This document shows positions 1-6,617 of a DNA stretch of 6,690 nt, one piece after another (the first letter of the stretch is position 1; every line of letters starts with the position of its first letter). The translations under genes and the position numbers were made by a program. Below the pieces are notes generated by a model. It worked only from the letters and a program-made list of their open reading frames with translations, had not been told where the DNA came from and did not search any database. The stretch is taken from assembly GCA_020053615.1 (NCBI GenBank), contig JAGVMW010000179.1:1-6690 (forward strand), given 5' to 3'. Source of the DNA: an archaeon. GTDB taxonomy: Archaea; Nanobdellota; Nanobdellia; Woesearchaeales; GW2011-AR9.

Positions 1-19
1 CGAGAGTGATTTTCTGGGC

Positions 20-42
20 TGAGATGCGATAGTTGCATCTCA
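20..42. other. Short hairpin upstream of the terminator-like stem
   Basis: TGAGATGC (20-27) and GCATCTCA (35-42) are perfect inverted copies, giving an 8-bp stem with a 7-base loop (GATAGTT). It lies only 6 bases from the stronger hairpin at 49-80. The two in tandem could be the end of a small structured RNA or of a transcript entering from the left edge, or simply part of the untranslated tail of the minus-strand membrane operon. No tRNA or known riboswitch pattern is recognised. The structure is seen directly; any function is a guess. Confidence 0.4.
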
Positions 43-48
43 TTAAAT

Positions 49-80
49 GAAAACAGGACGGCCAAGCCGTCCTTGTTTTC
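49..80. terminator. Strong GC-rich hairpin, possible bidirectional terminator
   Basis: GAAAACA-GGACGGC (49-62) pairs with GCCGTCC-TGTTTTC (66-72 and 74-80), leaving a CAA loop and one bulged T at 73. The GC-rich core is flanked by A-rich sequence on the left and T-rich sequence on the right, so on either strand the stem is followed by a U-rich stretch, the layout of a bacterial bidirectional intrinsic terminator. It begins 21 bases beyond the stop codon of the minus-strand gene ending at 102, where its terminator would be expected. Archaeal termination usually depends on T-runs rather than stems, so the role is inferred; a structural RNA element is the alternative. Confidence 0.55.
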
Positions 81-101
81 AGGTGGATATGGTGCTATCT
101 C

Positions 102-974
102 TCACAAAACGGACTGTGCCTTTTTAATAGGCTTATTTGAACCTATGTTTTTAGATGGTTGTTTTCCAAAAATGGAACCTTCGTTTAGTTTGTTAATATC
201 AGTCGATATCTTACCAATCTCTTGCTTAATCGTAGGAACTTTGAGTAAAGTCTCTTGCATACATAGCACTTTTTTTCTGGCTACTACAAATCCTAACCAA
301 TAATATGCCGAGCTTATTATTATCAATATTCCAGAAATCATAACAATAATTATATTTTCTGTAATGAGGGTATATTGAATGAGCATAAACCCTAAGAAGT
401 AAACGAACACTCCGCCGGAAATATATCCTAAAGAGGAATCTACCACTCCTGCTTTTATTCTGGGATGCACGGCAAAAGTAAGGATAAACATCATCGTAAT
501 TAATATCGGATTAATAATTAATATAATCTTGCCCATCGTTGTTATCATGGATAAGACTGGAAAAATTATCTTGACAAATAGATAACTGTTCCAAATCACC
601 ACTAATCCCACCACTCCGGCAAAGAACCATCTTTCTTTAGTGCTGATATGATGTATTTCTTTAGTAGCATACCAGAAATAACCTAATCCAATGATAAACA
701 GTACATAACTTAACCATATAAGAATCGTCCCCAATATTAACAAAAGATTATTCTCCAAAAATTGGGTTCCGCTTTGAGCCAGATTTCCTCCCAGTAGAAA
801 AATCATCCCCCAGCACAACAACGGAAATATTTTCTTCTTAATCACATTAGTCTCATGATGCGGATGTCCGAAGTCTACAATATCTTTAGTAGCCCTAAGT
901 GCAGCGTATACTCCGATAAAGAGTAGGATTAGGTTTAGTACGTCTAAGATTGAGATTATTATTTCAGGTATCAT
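102..974 (-). CDS. Seven-transmembrane protein of unknown function
   Basis: This 290-residue protein is not recognised as a named family. Hydrophobic segments are seen at about residues 5-26, 49-66, 77-102, 117-140, 148-169, 181-204 and 207-232. Charged loops (RATKD...VIKKK, KEIHHISTKER, HPRIK and ARKK) alternate with neutral ones, which by the positive-inside rule puts the N-terminus outside and the C-terminus in the cytoplasm. Two cytosolic loops carry histidine clusters (GHPHHE at 36-41 and HH at 108-109). The tail from about 233 is polar, with a short helix and a Lys-rich end. The topology resembles seven-helix sensor modules, but no kinase or output domain follows. The ATG at 972-974 lies 19 bases after the stop of the upstream membrane-protein gene with no evident Shine-Dalgarno, suggesting translation coupled to that gene. 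Confidence 0.85.
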   Translation of the reverse strand: MIPEIIISILDVLNLILLFIGVYAALRATKDIVDFGHPHHETNVIKKKIFPLLCWGMIFLLGGNLAQSGTQFLENNLLLILGTILIWLSYVLFIIGLGYFWYATKEIHHISTKERWFFAGVVGLVVIWNSYLFVKIIFPVLSMITTMGKIILIINPILITMMFILTFAVHPRIKAGVVDSSLGYISGGVFVYFLGFMLIQYTLITENIIIVMISGILIIISSAYYWLGFVVARKKVLCMQETLLKVPTIKQEIGKISTDINKLNEGSIFGKQPSKNIGSNKPIKKAQSVL

Positions 975-993
975 TTTATATCTTGAAGTCTGG

Positions 994-1629
994 CTATTTG
1001 GTTTGTTCTGGAGAGTTTAAGCTGGTTAAGGAGTCGCTTCCTGAACCTAAAGACGAACTGCTTTGACTATTGCTATCTCCTAAATCTTCGGTCAATGCTT
1101 TTGGATTAGGGGTGTAATGATCAATCAATTCTATCACAAAATAAAATACTGGGAAAAATATCACTGCCGCAATAACGTGCTCTATTGAAAAAGGAATAGC
1201 ATTATAAAAAATTGGAACAAACATGGCAAAGATATATGTAATCACTCTTACTCTTCCAATATATTTAATAATTTTGTTTCCTTTCCATCCTAGAACTACG
1301 ATAACTGCTCCGTATACAAATAACAGCAGGATGAACCCAAATCTCATAACAAGATCAAACCAGTTGATTAATATTTTTTCAGACATTAATAGGGTAGTCT
1401 TCCTGATGCAGTCGATACTTCCCCATAAGATGACTACCGCATTGGTAATCGCATTTCCCATCGAAGTTCCCATCTTCTCTTGGAAGAATTCGGCGAAGAA
1501 CCAGGCTATCCATATTGGAACTAGCAGCCATAACATATCTATATTTTGAAAAGGAGTAACAAATATGGTAGAAAGCCATAGCTTAAATAGATTCCAAACA
1601 TACAATGATGCATTGATGTACCAAGACAT
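994..1629 (-). CDS. Multi-pass membrane protein with Ser-rich C-terminal tail
   Basis: This is a 211-residue hydrophobic protein with no function I can name. Likely membrane segments are at about residues 31-49, 95-115, 126-144 and 150-170, with weaker candidates at 8-24 and 58-73. Between the second and third candidates lies a polar stretch containing EFFQEKMGTSMGNAITNA (47-64), which looks like a conserved family core and recalls uncharacterised DPANN membrane proteins; that resemblance is from memory. From residue 171 the chain leaves the membrane and ends in a low-complexity tail with about 11 serines in residues 186-206, probably disordered. The ATG at 1627-1629 is supported by a Shine-Dalgarno GAGGT six bases upstream. 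The gene sits 71 bp after smc and 19 bp before the seven-helix protein gene, which it probably accompanies in one transcript. Confidence 0.85.
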   Translation of the reverse strand: MSWYINASLYVWNLFKLWLSTIFVTPFQNIDMLWLLVPIWIAWFFAEFFQEKMGTSMGNAITNAVVILWGSIDCIRKTTLLMSEKILINWFDLVMRFGFILLLFVYGAVIVVLGWKGNKIIKYIGRVRVITYIFAMFVPIFYNAIPFSIEHVIAAVIFFPVFYFVIELIDHYTPNPKALTEDLGDSNSQSSSSLGSGSDSLTSLNSPEQTK

Positions 1630-1635
1630 GAATTT

Positions 1636-1640
1636 ACCTC
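1636..1640 (-). promoter_or_regulatory. Shine-Dalgarno site for the 211-residue membrane protein
   Basis: On the minus strand GAGGT (part of AGAGGTAA) stands six bases before the ATG at 1629, the right spacing and sequence for pairing with the 3' end of 16S rRNA. It fixes this start codon, and it is the clearest ribosome binding site in the window; the other genes lack an equally good one. Confidence 0.65.
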
Positions 1641-1673
1641 TTTTTACAAAGAAAAGCAGTTTCGGTTTAAATA

Positions 1674-1682
1674 CTTTTATAT
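1674..1682 (-). promoter_or_regulatory. TATA box for the two-gene membrane operon
   Basis: The minus strand reads ATATAAAAG here, a good archaeal TATA box. Transcription would start about 25-28 bases downstream, near 1651, leaving a leader of roughly 20 bases that includes the Shine-Dalgarno at 1636-1640. A second AT-rich candidate, TATTTAAA at 1666-1673, would give a leader of about 12 bases. The element suggests the membrane genes can be expressed independently of smc, though read-through from smc is also possible across this 71-bp gap. Confidence 0.5.
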
Positions 1683-1697
1683 CTGTAAAATCTGTAA
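1681..1697. repeat. Tandem 8-bp direct repeat beside the TATA box
   Basis: ATCTGTAA occurs at 1681-1688 and again at 1690-1697, a 9-base period. On the minus strand (TTACAGAT twice) the pair begins four bases after the smc stop codon and runs up to the TATA box of the membrane genes. This is the position of the TFB recognition element and of many archaeal activator sites, so it could be a regulator site. It could also be chance in AT-rich DNA. Confidence 0.35.
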
Positions 1698-1700
1698 GAC

Positions 1701-4700
1701 CTAAATCTTCAAACTCGTTACCTTACTAACTCCTTCTTCGCTCATGCTTATACCATACAAAGTATCCGCCTCAGAAATCAACGAGTCATTGTGCGAGATT
1801 ACAATATACTGAGCATTTTCAGAATATTGCCGTATCAACTTAGATAACGTTTCAGAATTGTGCTTGTCTAAAGTCGCATCAATTTCGTCTAAGATATAGA
1901 ACGATGCCGGCTGATGTTCCTGCACTGCAAATATAAACGACAGCGCTGTCAAAGTCTTTTCTCCACCAGATAGAGACCTAATATCCATAAATCTGTTTCC
2001 AGTTAATTTTACTTTTATGCTCATTCCATCTTCAAAGATATTGCTGGGATTTTCTAATTGCAAATAGGCTTTGCCTTTTGTGAATAACGTAGTAAAGATA
2101 CGCTGGAATTTTTCATTAACTTGGTCAAACGTTTTCATGAAATGTTCCTTTTTAGTGGATTCAATTTCATTCATCATAGTCATGATATCGATTTTCTCTT
2201 TATCCAATCCATCTTTTTTCTGGATAAGCTCTCCAAACTCTCTTTCCACTTGTTCATAAATTTCCAGCGCTTTCATGTTTACGGCAGCCATCTGGGCTAA
2301 AGATACTTCAAATCGAGTTATTTCTTCTTGTAACTTCTCCAGATTTTTCTCCGGCAACAATGCTACGTTCTTGAACTGGACAAATTCTTCTTGGAGTCCG
2401 GCTAGTTTTGCTTTTACTTCAGCATTCTTTAACGAGACTAAATTAACCTCGCGTTCTCCAATACGGGACTTATCTCGAATATTTTCCACTTCTACTTCCC
2501 ACTTATTAGCATCAGTATTCAGCTTCTCGCGCTGGTTAAACAATTCTTTGTACTTGGAATAGAATTCTTTACTGGCTTTTTCTTTCTCTTCCAGCAGTTT
2601 TTCCTGTCCAGTTATTTTTTCGTCTAACTTTTTAATCTCGCCGGTGAACTGAGTTTCTTCTTTGTCATGCTGTTTTAAGATATCTTTGATTTTTACTCTT
2701 TCCGGACCGAACATCTGCTCTTCATGCGCAGAGACGTTCTTTAATTCTGCTTCAGCGGTAAGCAATTCTTCACGATATTTTTGCTTGGATTCTTCAAATG
2801 CAGTCAATTGCGCCAGTAATCTCGGATTCTTAAGTTCATTAACTTCTGAACGCAGAGTTTGCTTTCTGTTTTTAAAGTCAGCTAAATCTTTGTTTATAGA
2901 AGTAACATCTTTCTGAAGCTTGGCTAATTCATCATCAACTACTTTAAGTTTCTTTGCTAGCTCTTTCTTCAGTTCAGCACTGGCATCTAAATCATTAGTG
3001 TCTAAGTGTAAGGTCTTTTCCAGTTTGATAATATCTGCTTCTAATTCTGATTTTTTATTTCTCAATGAGGATATTTCCTGCTCATTTCCGCCGCGTTTCA
3101 TTTCCAAATTAGAAATCATACTTTCTGTATCTGAAATTTCAGTTTCTACTTTCTCTAATTCTTCCAGCGAATCCTTCTCTAAAAACCCACCAGCAGCTCT
3201 GCGGGTAGTAAATCCGCCCCTCATCGCTCCGCTGGCTTCAGCTACATCGCCATCTAATGTAGTCATTTTAATGCGGTTAATTCCTACTTTAATGGAAGTG
3301 TTAACGTCATCAACAACTAAAGTATTTCCGAATACGAATTCAAATGCGCGTTTGTATTCCGGCTTGAATGAAACTAAGTTAAGAGCAAAGTCATGCACTC
3401 CGGGTAGTTTAGACAGTTTTTTATCTTCAGGCGATATTTCTTGAGCCCGGATTTTATTTAATGGAATAAATGATGCTGAACCCAGCTTGTTGTTTTTTAA
3501 GAATTGGATACATTCTGCAGCAGTAGATTCATTATCAACTACTAGATTTTGCATCCTGCCTCCGGCAGAACTTTCTAATGCTAGTGAATATTTACGATTT
3601 ACTTGTCCTAATTCAGAGATAGTTCCATGCACTCCTTTAAACTTCTTTTTATTCTCTAAAATACTGGATAGAGCTTTGTTGCCCATCAATTCAGCTTGAA
3701 CAGAACGCGATTTGGCGCTGAGCTTAGATTGTCGTTCTTGAAGATCAACTAATTTTTTACGAGCGTTGGATAATTGAGAAGCAAAACTGCTGTCTTGATC
3801 TAAACACTGGTTCAATCTTAAGGTAGAAGATTTAAAATCAGTTTTCTTTTGCTGGAGCTCTCTCAATTGGTCTTTACTCTGTGTTTCTATCTCTTTGACT
3901 TTCTTGATTTTTTCTTCGATGCCCTGCAAACTGAATTCTAATTTGTCTTTTTCCCGCAGCAATTCCTGCTGTTTCTGCCGTAGCTGCTGCACTTCATCCT
4001 GTTTCTGCTCAATCAGCTTATCTTTATCTTCGATTTCTTTTTCTAGCTCTTGAGATGTTTCTATCTTATGCTTTTTCTTGAAATCTCCAATGCTTTTTTC
4101 AATATCTTGCAATTCTTTCTGTGTCTGCGAAATTCTCTGCTGTAATTCTTTCTTTTCTTTTACACTAGAACTGGACTTGTCTTCTAATTCTTTCAATTCC
4201 CGCTGAAATTGGTCTTTTCTTTGCTGAATTTTGTTGATTTCATCTTTAAGTGTAGAAATTCTGGTTTTATCTTTAGCTAATTGAATTTTTAAATCTTCCA
4301 GTTCTTTATGCACCGCAACTTGTTCTTTCTCTCCTTTATGCTCAATCTCTTGGTTGATTTTAGTAATGCGCTGTTTTGCATCGCTGATTTTATTTTTTAA
4401 AGTGTTTATCTCTTTTTCTGCTCCGGTTATCTGCTCTTGAGAAGTTCCCATCTCTTTTTCGTATTGCTGTTTTAATTTTTCTTTCTCTTCAATTTGCAAA
4501 TGTACTCGAGTAGCTTTGTAAGAATCAATTTTGTCGCGGATTTCTTTGTATTTTAACGCTTGATCGCGGTCTTTCTTTAGCTCTTTAAGATGAGTTTTAC
4601 GTTCCTGAAGAATTATGGTAGCATTATTCAGCTTGTCTTCTACTTTCTGTAATTCAAGCAGGGCTTTGTGCTTTTTATCTTCGTAAATAGAGATATCGCT

Positions 4701-5195
4701 GATTTCTTCAATGATTTTTCTTCGCTCCATCGGCGACATATCTACAAATCGAGTGATGTCTCCCTGAAGAATAATATTGTATCCTTCTGGATTAATTTTA
4801 GCGGTGGAAAGGAAGTCTAGAATTTCAGTTCTGGTCTTTTTCTTTCCGTTTAAGCGATACACACTGCTTCCATCGTTAGAAATGGTTCTGCTGATGGCAA
4901 TTTCTTCTGCTTCATGCGGAAATTCTTTGTTTTTATTGGAGAAAGCAATCTCTACGCTGGCTTCTGAAGCTGCTTTCTTGCTTTTTCCTCCGTTGAATAC
5001 TAGATTAGATGCTTTTTCTACGCGCATGGATTTAGCGGAAAGACGACCTAAAACGAAACAGATGGCATCGCCGACATTAGACTTTCCTGAGCCGTTAGGA
5101 CCTAGAATGCAATTGAAGTTATCGGTAAAAGGTATCTCGGTCTTATGAGCAAAGCTTTTGAAACCGTGAGCAGTAATCCTATTTATTTTAGTCAT
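1701..5195 (-). CDS. smc: Chromosome segregation protein SMC
   Basis: This is a complete SMC ATPase of 1164 residues, the usual family length. SMC dimers hold and extrude DNA loops to organise and separate chromosomes. The N-terminal head has Walker A GPNGSGKS (32-39), archaeal-type FVLGRLSAKS (47-56), and the Q-loop ILQGD (142-146) followed by MSPMERRKIIEEI. A charged coiled coil fills about 170-510. The hinge spans about 515-670, with SGAMRGG (655-661) near its end. The returning coil (about 670-1020) leads to the C-terminal head: signature LSGGE (1075-1079), Walker B FYILDE (1099-1104) with catalytic Glu1104, D-loop ATLD and switch His1135. All key residues are intact and no frame break is seen. 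The ATG at 5193-5195 immediately precedes the conserved INRITAHGFKSF start. No scpA or scpB is adjacent; the downstream genes encode membrane proteins. Confidence 0.98.
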   Translation of the reverse strand: MTKINRITAHGFKSFAHKTEIPFTDNFNCILGPNGSGKSNVGDAICFVLGRLSAKSMRVEKASNLVFNGGKSKKAASEASVEIAFSNKNKEFPHEAEEIAISRTISNDGSSVYRLNGKKKTRTEILDFLSTAKINPEGYNIILQGDITRFVDMSPMERRKIIEEISDISIYEDKKHKALLELQKVEDKLNNATIILQERKTHLKELKKDRDQALKYKEIRDKIDSYKATRVHLQIEEKEKLKQQYEKEMGTSQEQITGAEKEINTLKNKISDAKQRITKINQEIEHKGEKEQVAVHKELEDLKIQLAKDKTRISTLKDEINKIQQRKDQFQRELKELEDKSSSSVKEKKELQQRISQTQKELQDIEKSIGDFKKKHKIETSQELEKEIEDKDKLIEQKQDEVQQLRQKQQELLREKDKLEFSLQGIEEKIKKVKEIETQSKDQLRELQQKKTDFKSSTLRLNQCLDQDSSFASQLSNARKKLVDLQERQSKLSAKSRSVQAELMGNKALSSILENKKKFKGVHGTISELGQVNRKYSLALESSAGGRMQNLVVDNESTAAECIQFLKNNKLGSASFIPLNKIRAQEISPEDKKLSKLPGVHDFALNLVSFKPEYKRAFEFVFGNTLVVDDVNTSIKVGINRIKMTTLDGDVAEASGAMRGGFTTRRAAGGFLEKDSLEELEKVETEISDTESMISNLEMKRGGNEQEISSLRNKKSELEADIIKLEKTLHLDTNDLDASAELKKELAKKLKVVDDELAKLQKDVTSINKDLADFKNRKQTLRSEVNELKNPRLLAQLTAFEESKQKYREELLTAEAELKNVSAHEEQMFGPERVKIKDILKQHDKEETQFTGEIKKLDEKITGQEKLLEEKEKASKEFYSKYKELFNQREKLNTDANKWEVEVENIRDKSRIGEREVNLVSLKNAEVKAKLAGLQEEFVQFKNVALLPEKNLEKLQEEITRFEVSLAQMAAVNMKALEIYEQVEREFGELIQKKDGLDKEKIDIMTMMNEIESTKKEHFMKTFDQVNEKFQRIFTTLFTKGKAYLQLENPSNIFEDGMSIKVKLTGNRFMDIRSLSGGEKTLTALSFIFAVQEHQPASFYILDEIDATLDKHNSETLSKLIRQYSENAQYIVISHNDSLISEADTLYGISMSEEGVSKVTSLKI

Positions 5196-5230
5196 GAAAC
5201 TTCTTCCATCTCTTTTTAACTTCTAATATT

Positions 5231-5321
5231 TGGAGTAAGGTTTAAGCGGTGGTTTATAAAAATTACTGTTTTGGAGGCTCTGAGAAACAAGATTGTTATG
5301 GTAAATGAAATGCTTACTCCA
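5231..5321. repeat. 9-bp inverted repeat across the divergent promoter region
   Basis: TGGAGTAAG at 5231-5239 and its exact reverse complement CTTACTCCA at 5313-5321 lie 73 bases apart between smc and the GGDEF gene. The left copy falls at the expected smc transcription start; the right copy ends four bases before the TATA box of the GGDEF gene. A pair of identical sites for one regulator is a reasonable reading, but the two copies occupy different positions relative to their promoters, so this is an inference from sequence symmetry alone. Confidence 0.35.
5253..5260 (-). promoter_or_regulatory. TATA box of smc
   Basis: TTTATAAA is a strong archaeal TATA box. On the minus strand it is preceded by CAGTAATT, an acceptable TFB recognition element, whereas the sequence upstream on the plus strand is GC-rich, so the box should face smc. 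Transcription would begin near 5230 and give a leader of about 35 bases. The motif itself is self-complementary, so weak transcription in the other direction cannot be excluded. Confidence 0.55.
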
Positions 5322-5324
5322 TAC

Positions 5325-5334
5325 CTTTATATAT
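5325..5334 (+). promoter_or_regulatory. TATA box of the GGDEF gene
   Basis: CTTTATATAT matches the archaeal TATA consensus. A start site 25-30 bases downstream would fall at about 5355-5359, only 7-11 bases before the ATG at 5366. The transcript would therefore be nearly leaderless, in keeping with the absence of a Shine-Dalgarno site. This placement argues against the in-frame TTG at 5342, which would lie upstream of the transcript. Confidence 0.55.
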
Positions 5335-5365
5335 CCCCTGCTTGCCCGCAATCTTCTCCCAGAAA

Positions 5366-6568
5366 ATGATACAGCCTAGCGGATTAGAGAATGTAGTGGA
5401 TTTAGCCGTGAAAAACGTTAATGATAGACATGGCTTTAGAAGAGAAAGTGACGTTTTCTTGTATAAACTTCATCAAGAAATGCATTCTACTCCTAAAATT
5501 AAAGATACGTTGATGGTTGCTGTAACTGCATTAAAAGATAGAGGTTATGTTTGTCCTAGAATTTATAGAAAAGACGGGAATTGGTGCAATTTGGTGGTAG
5601 GAATAGATTTGCCTAGCGAAGTAGCTCAAGCTCGCTTTTCAGTGAGAAATGATTCAGTGTTAGAGTATATTTATCAAGAAAATAATCCAATTTACGTTCA
5701 GGATGATGTTACATTAGATTCGTTAGATTCTAAGTTGGGACAAAGTTCAGATGATCCTTTATTTCATATACTGCGTGAATTTCCAGAGCATAAAGGTTTG
5801 GTAGCAGTTCCTTATGATTCTTACTCAGAACTTTTGCATAAAAATATCAGCGGTATTATTGCCGCGAATTATGGCTCTTCGAGAAAAGTTGATGATGCTG
5901 AAAAGCGCCTGCTAGATCAAGTGGGTTGGTTTGTAGAGGATAATGTAGCGAGATTATTGGAGATGAAACAATTTCAACAGGTTAATCGTCAATTAGAACT
6001 GTTAAATCATCAGCTAGAATTGCAGATTAAATTAGATGGTCCTACCGGATTGTATAACAAAAAGACATTTCACGAAGATTTAGGTGGTTTATTCAGTGAG
6101 ATTCAATATGGAGCGGCGTTTGGCTATTTATTTTGGATGGATTTTGATAAATTTAGAGAGATTAATAATCAGTATGGTCATCCTGAAGGAGATAAAGTTA
6201 TCGAGGGTGTGGGTAGATTTATGCAGGAGATTGCGAGAACAGATAGAAATCGAAAAGTATACCGTACTGGCGGGGATGAATTCGCGTTAGTGCAATGGTT
6301 TCGTAGCGGTGTTCATATTGATATTGTTGATACAGATATGTTTAATTTATCTAAGAGATTACGTGATGGAGTTCATGGATTATATGTACCTAAAGGATGT
6401 CCGCAGTTATCGGCAAGTATTGGAGTGGTAGGAACTACTGCTGGTAAATTCTTTTCTAGTGATGAATGGTATCGATATACTGATAATGCATCCTACAAAG
6501 CTAAGAGAAACGGGGCAGATCAAGTTAACTTTTTAGGAGTTCATAAAACCGAGAATTATCGAGTCTAA
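5366..6568 (+). CDS. GAF-like sensor with GGDEF domain, probable diguanylate cyclase
   Basis: This 400-residue protein has no membrane segment or signal peptide and should be cytosolic. Residues about 20-200 look like a GAF-type ligand-binding domain (a weak call, from its helix-strand pattern and ending). A heptad-like signalling helix (about 200-223) leads to the GGDEF domain: DGPTGLYNK (224-232), MDFDKFREINNQYGH (258-272) with GD at 275-276, GGDEF at 302-306, SASIGV, and YKAKRNGAD (377-385). By the known PleD structure, Asp259 and Asp304 match the metal ligands, and Asn267 and Asp276 the guanine contacts, so formation of cyclic di-GMP from two GTP is predicted. The RxxD inhibitory site is absent, and Ala384 replaces the Arg of the usual GRN. 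The ATG at 5366 is preferred to an in-frame TTG at 5342 because of the TATA box position. The gene diverges from smc. Confidence 0.9.
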   Translation: MIQPSGLENVVDLAVKNVNDRHGFRRESDVFLYKLHQEMHSTPKIKDTLMVAVTALKDRGYVCPRIYRKDGNWCNLVVGIDLPSEVAQARFSVRNDSVLEYIYQENNPIYVQDDVTLDSLDSKLGQSSDDPLFHILREFPEHKGLVAVPYDSYSELLHKNISGIIAANYGSSRKVDDAEKRLLDQVGWFVEDNVARLLEMKQFQQVNRQLELLNHQLELQIKLDGPTGLYNKKTFHEDLGGLFSEIQYGAAFGYLFWMDFDKFREINNQYGHPEGDKVIEGVGRFMQEIARTDRNRKVYRTGGDEFALVQWFRSGVHIDIVDTDMFNLSKRLRDGVHGLYVPKGCPQLSASIGVVGTTAGKFFSSDEWYRYTDNASYKAKRNGADQVNFLGVHKTENYRV

Positions 6569-6606
6569 TTTAACTCATATCTAAACCTTCCCGGCTGTGG
6601 GACAGT

Positions 6607-6611
6607 AAAAA
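6607..6611 (-). terminator. Possible T-run terminator of the right-edge gene
   Basis: The minus strand has a run of five T here, six bases beyond the stop codon of the partial gene at the right edge. Archaeal RNA polymerase commonly stops at such runs. One short run is weak evidence, and no comparable run follows the GGDEF gene on the plus strand. Confidence 0.2.
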
Positions 6612-6617
6612 GCGATT

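Noticed and set aside
1223..1549. A 108-codon plus-strand frame opposite the 211-residue membrane protein gene.
   Set aside because: The minus strand has a supported gene with TATA box and Shine-Dalgarno; the plus frame has neither and no recognisable motif.
2920..3444. A 174-codon plus-strand open frame and several shorter ones opposite smc.
   Set aside because: They are antisense shadows of smc: Ser- and Phe-rich translations typical of the reverse strand of Lys/Glu-rich coiled-coil codons, with no recognisable domains.
3870..4700. Repetitive-looking Lys/Glu/Gln-coding sequence within smc, considered as an internal repeat or low-complexity insertion.
   Set aside because: It is the normal first coiled-coil arm of SMC, in frame and of expected length.
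5267..5289. TGTTT...AAACA symmetry enclosing GAGGCTC, considered as an operator.
   Set aside because: The outer arms are only five bases with an unpaired interior, easily expected by chance in AT-rich DNA.
5298..5369. A 23-codon plus-strand frame (ATG 5298 to TGA 5367-5369) that overlaps the ATG of the GGDEF gene as ATGA, like a coupled upstream peptide.
   Set aside because: The TATA box for the GGDEF gene lies inside it, so the predicted transcript would not contain its start; it has no Shine-Dalgarno site and an unremarkable peptide sequence.
6589..6605. TCCC...GGGA and CTGT-GGG-ACAG symmetries after the GGDEF gene, considered as a terminator stem.
   Set aside because: The stems are only four base pairs and mutually exclusive, and no T-run follows on the plus strand.
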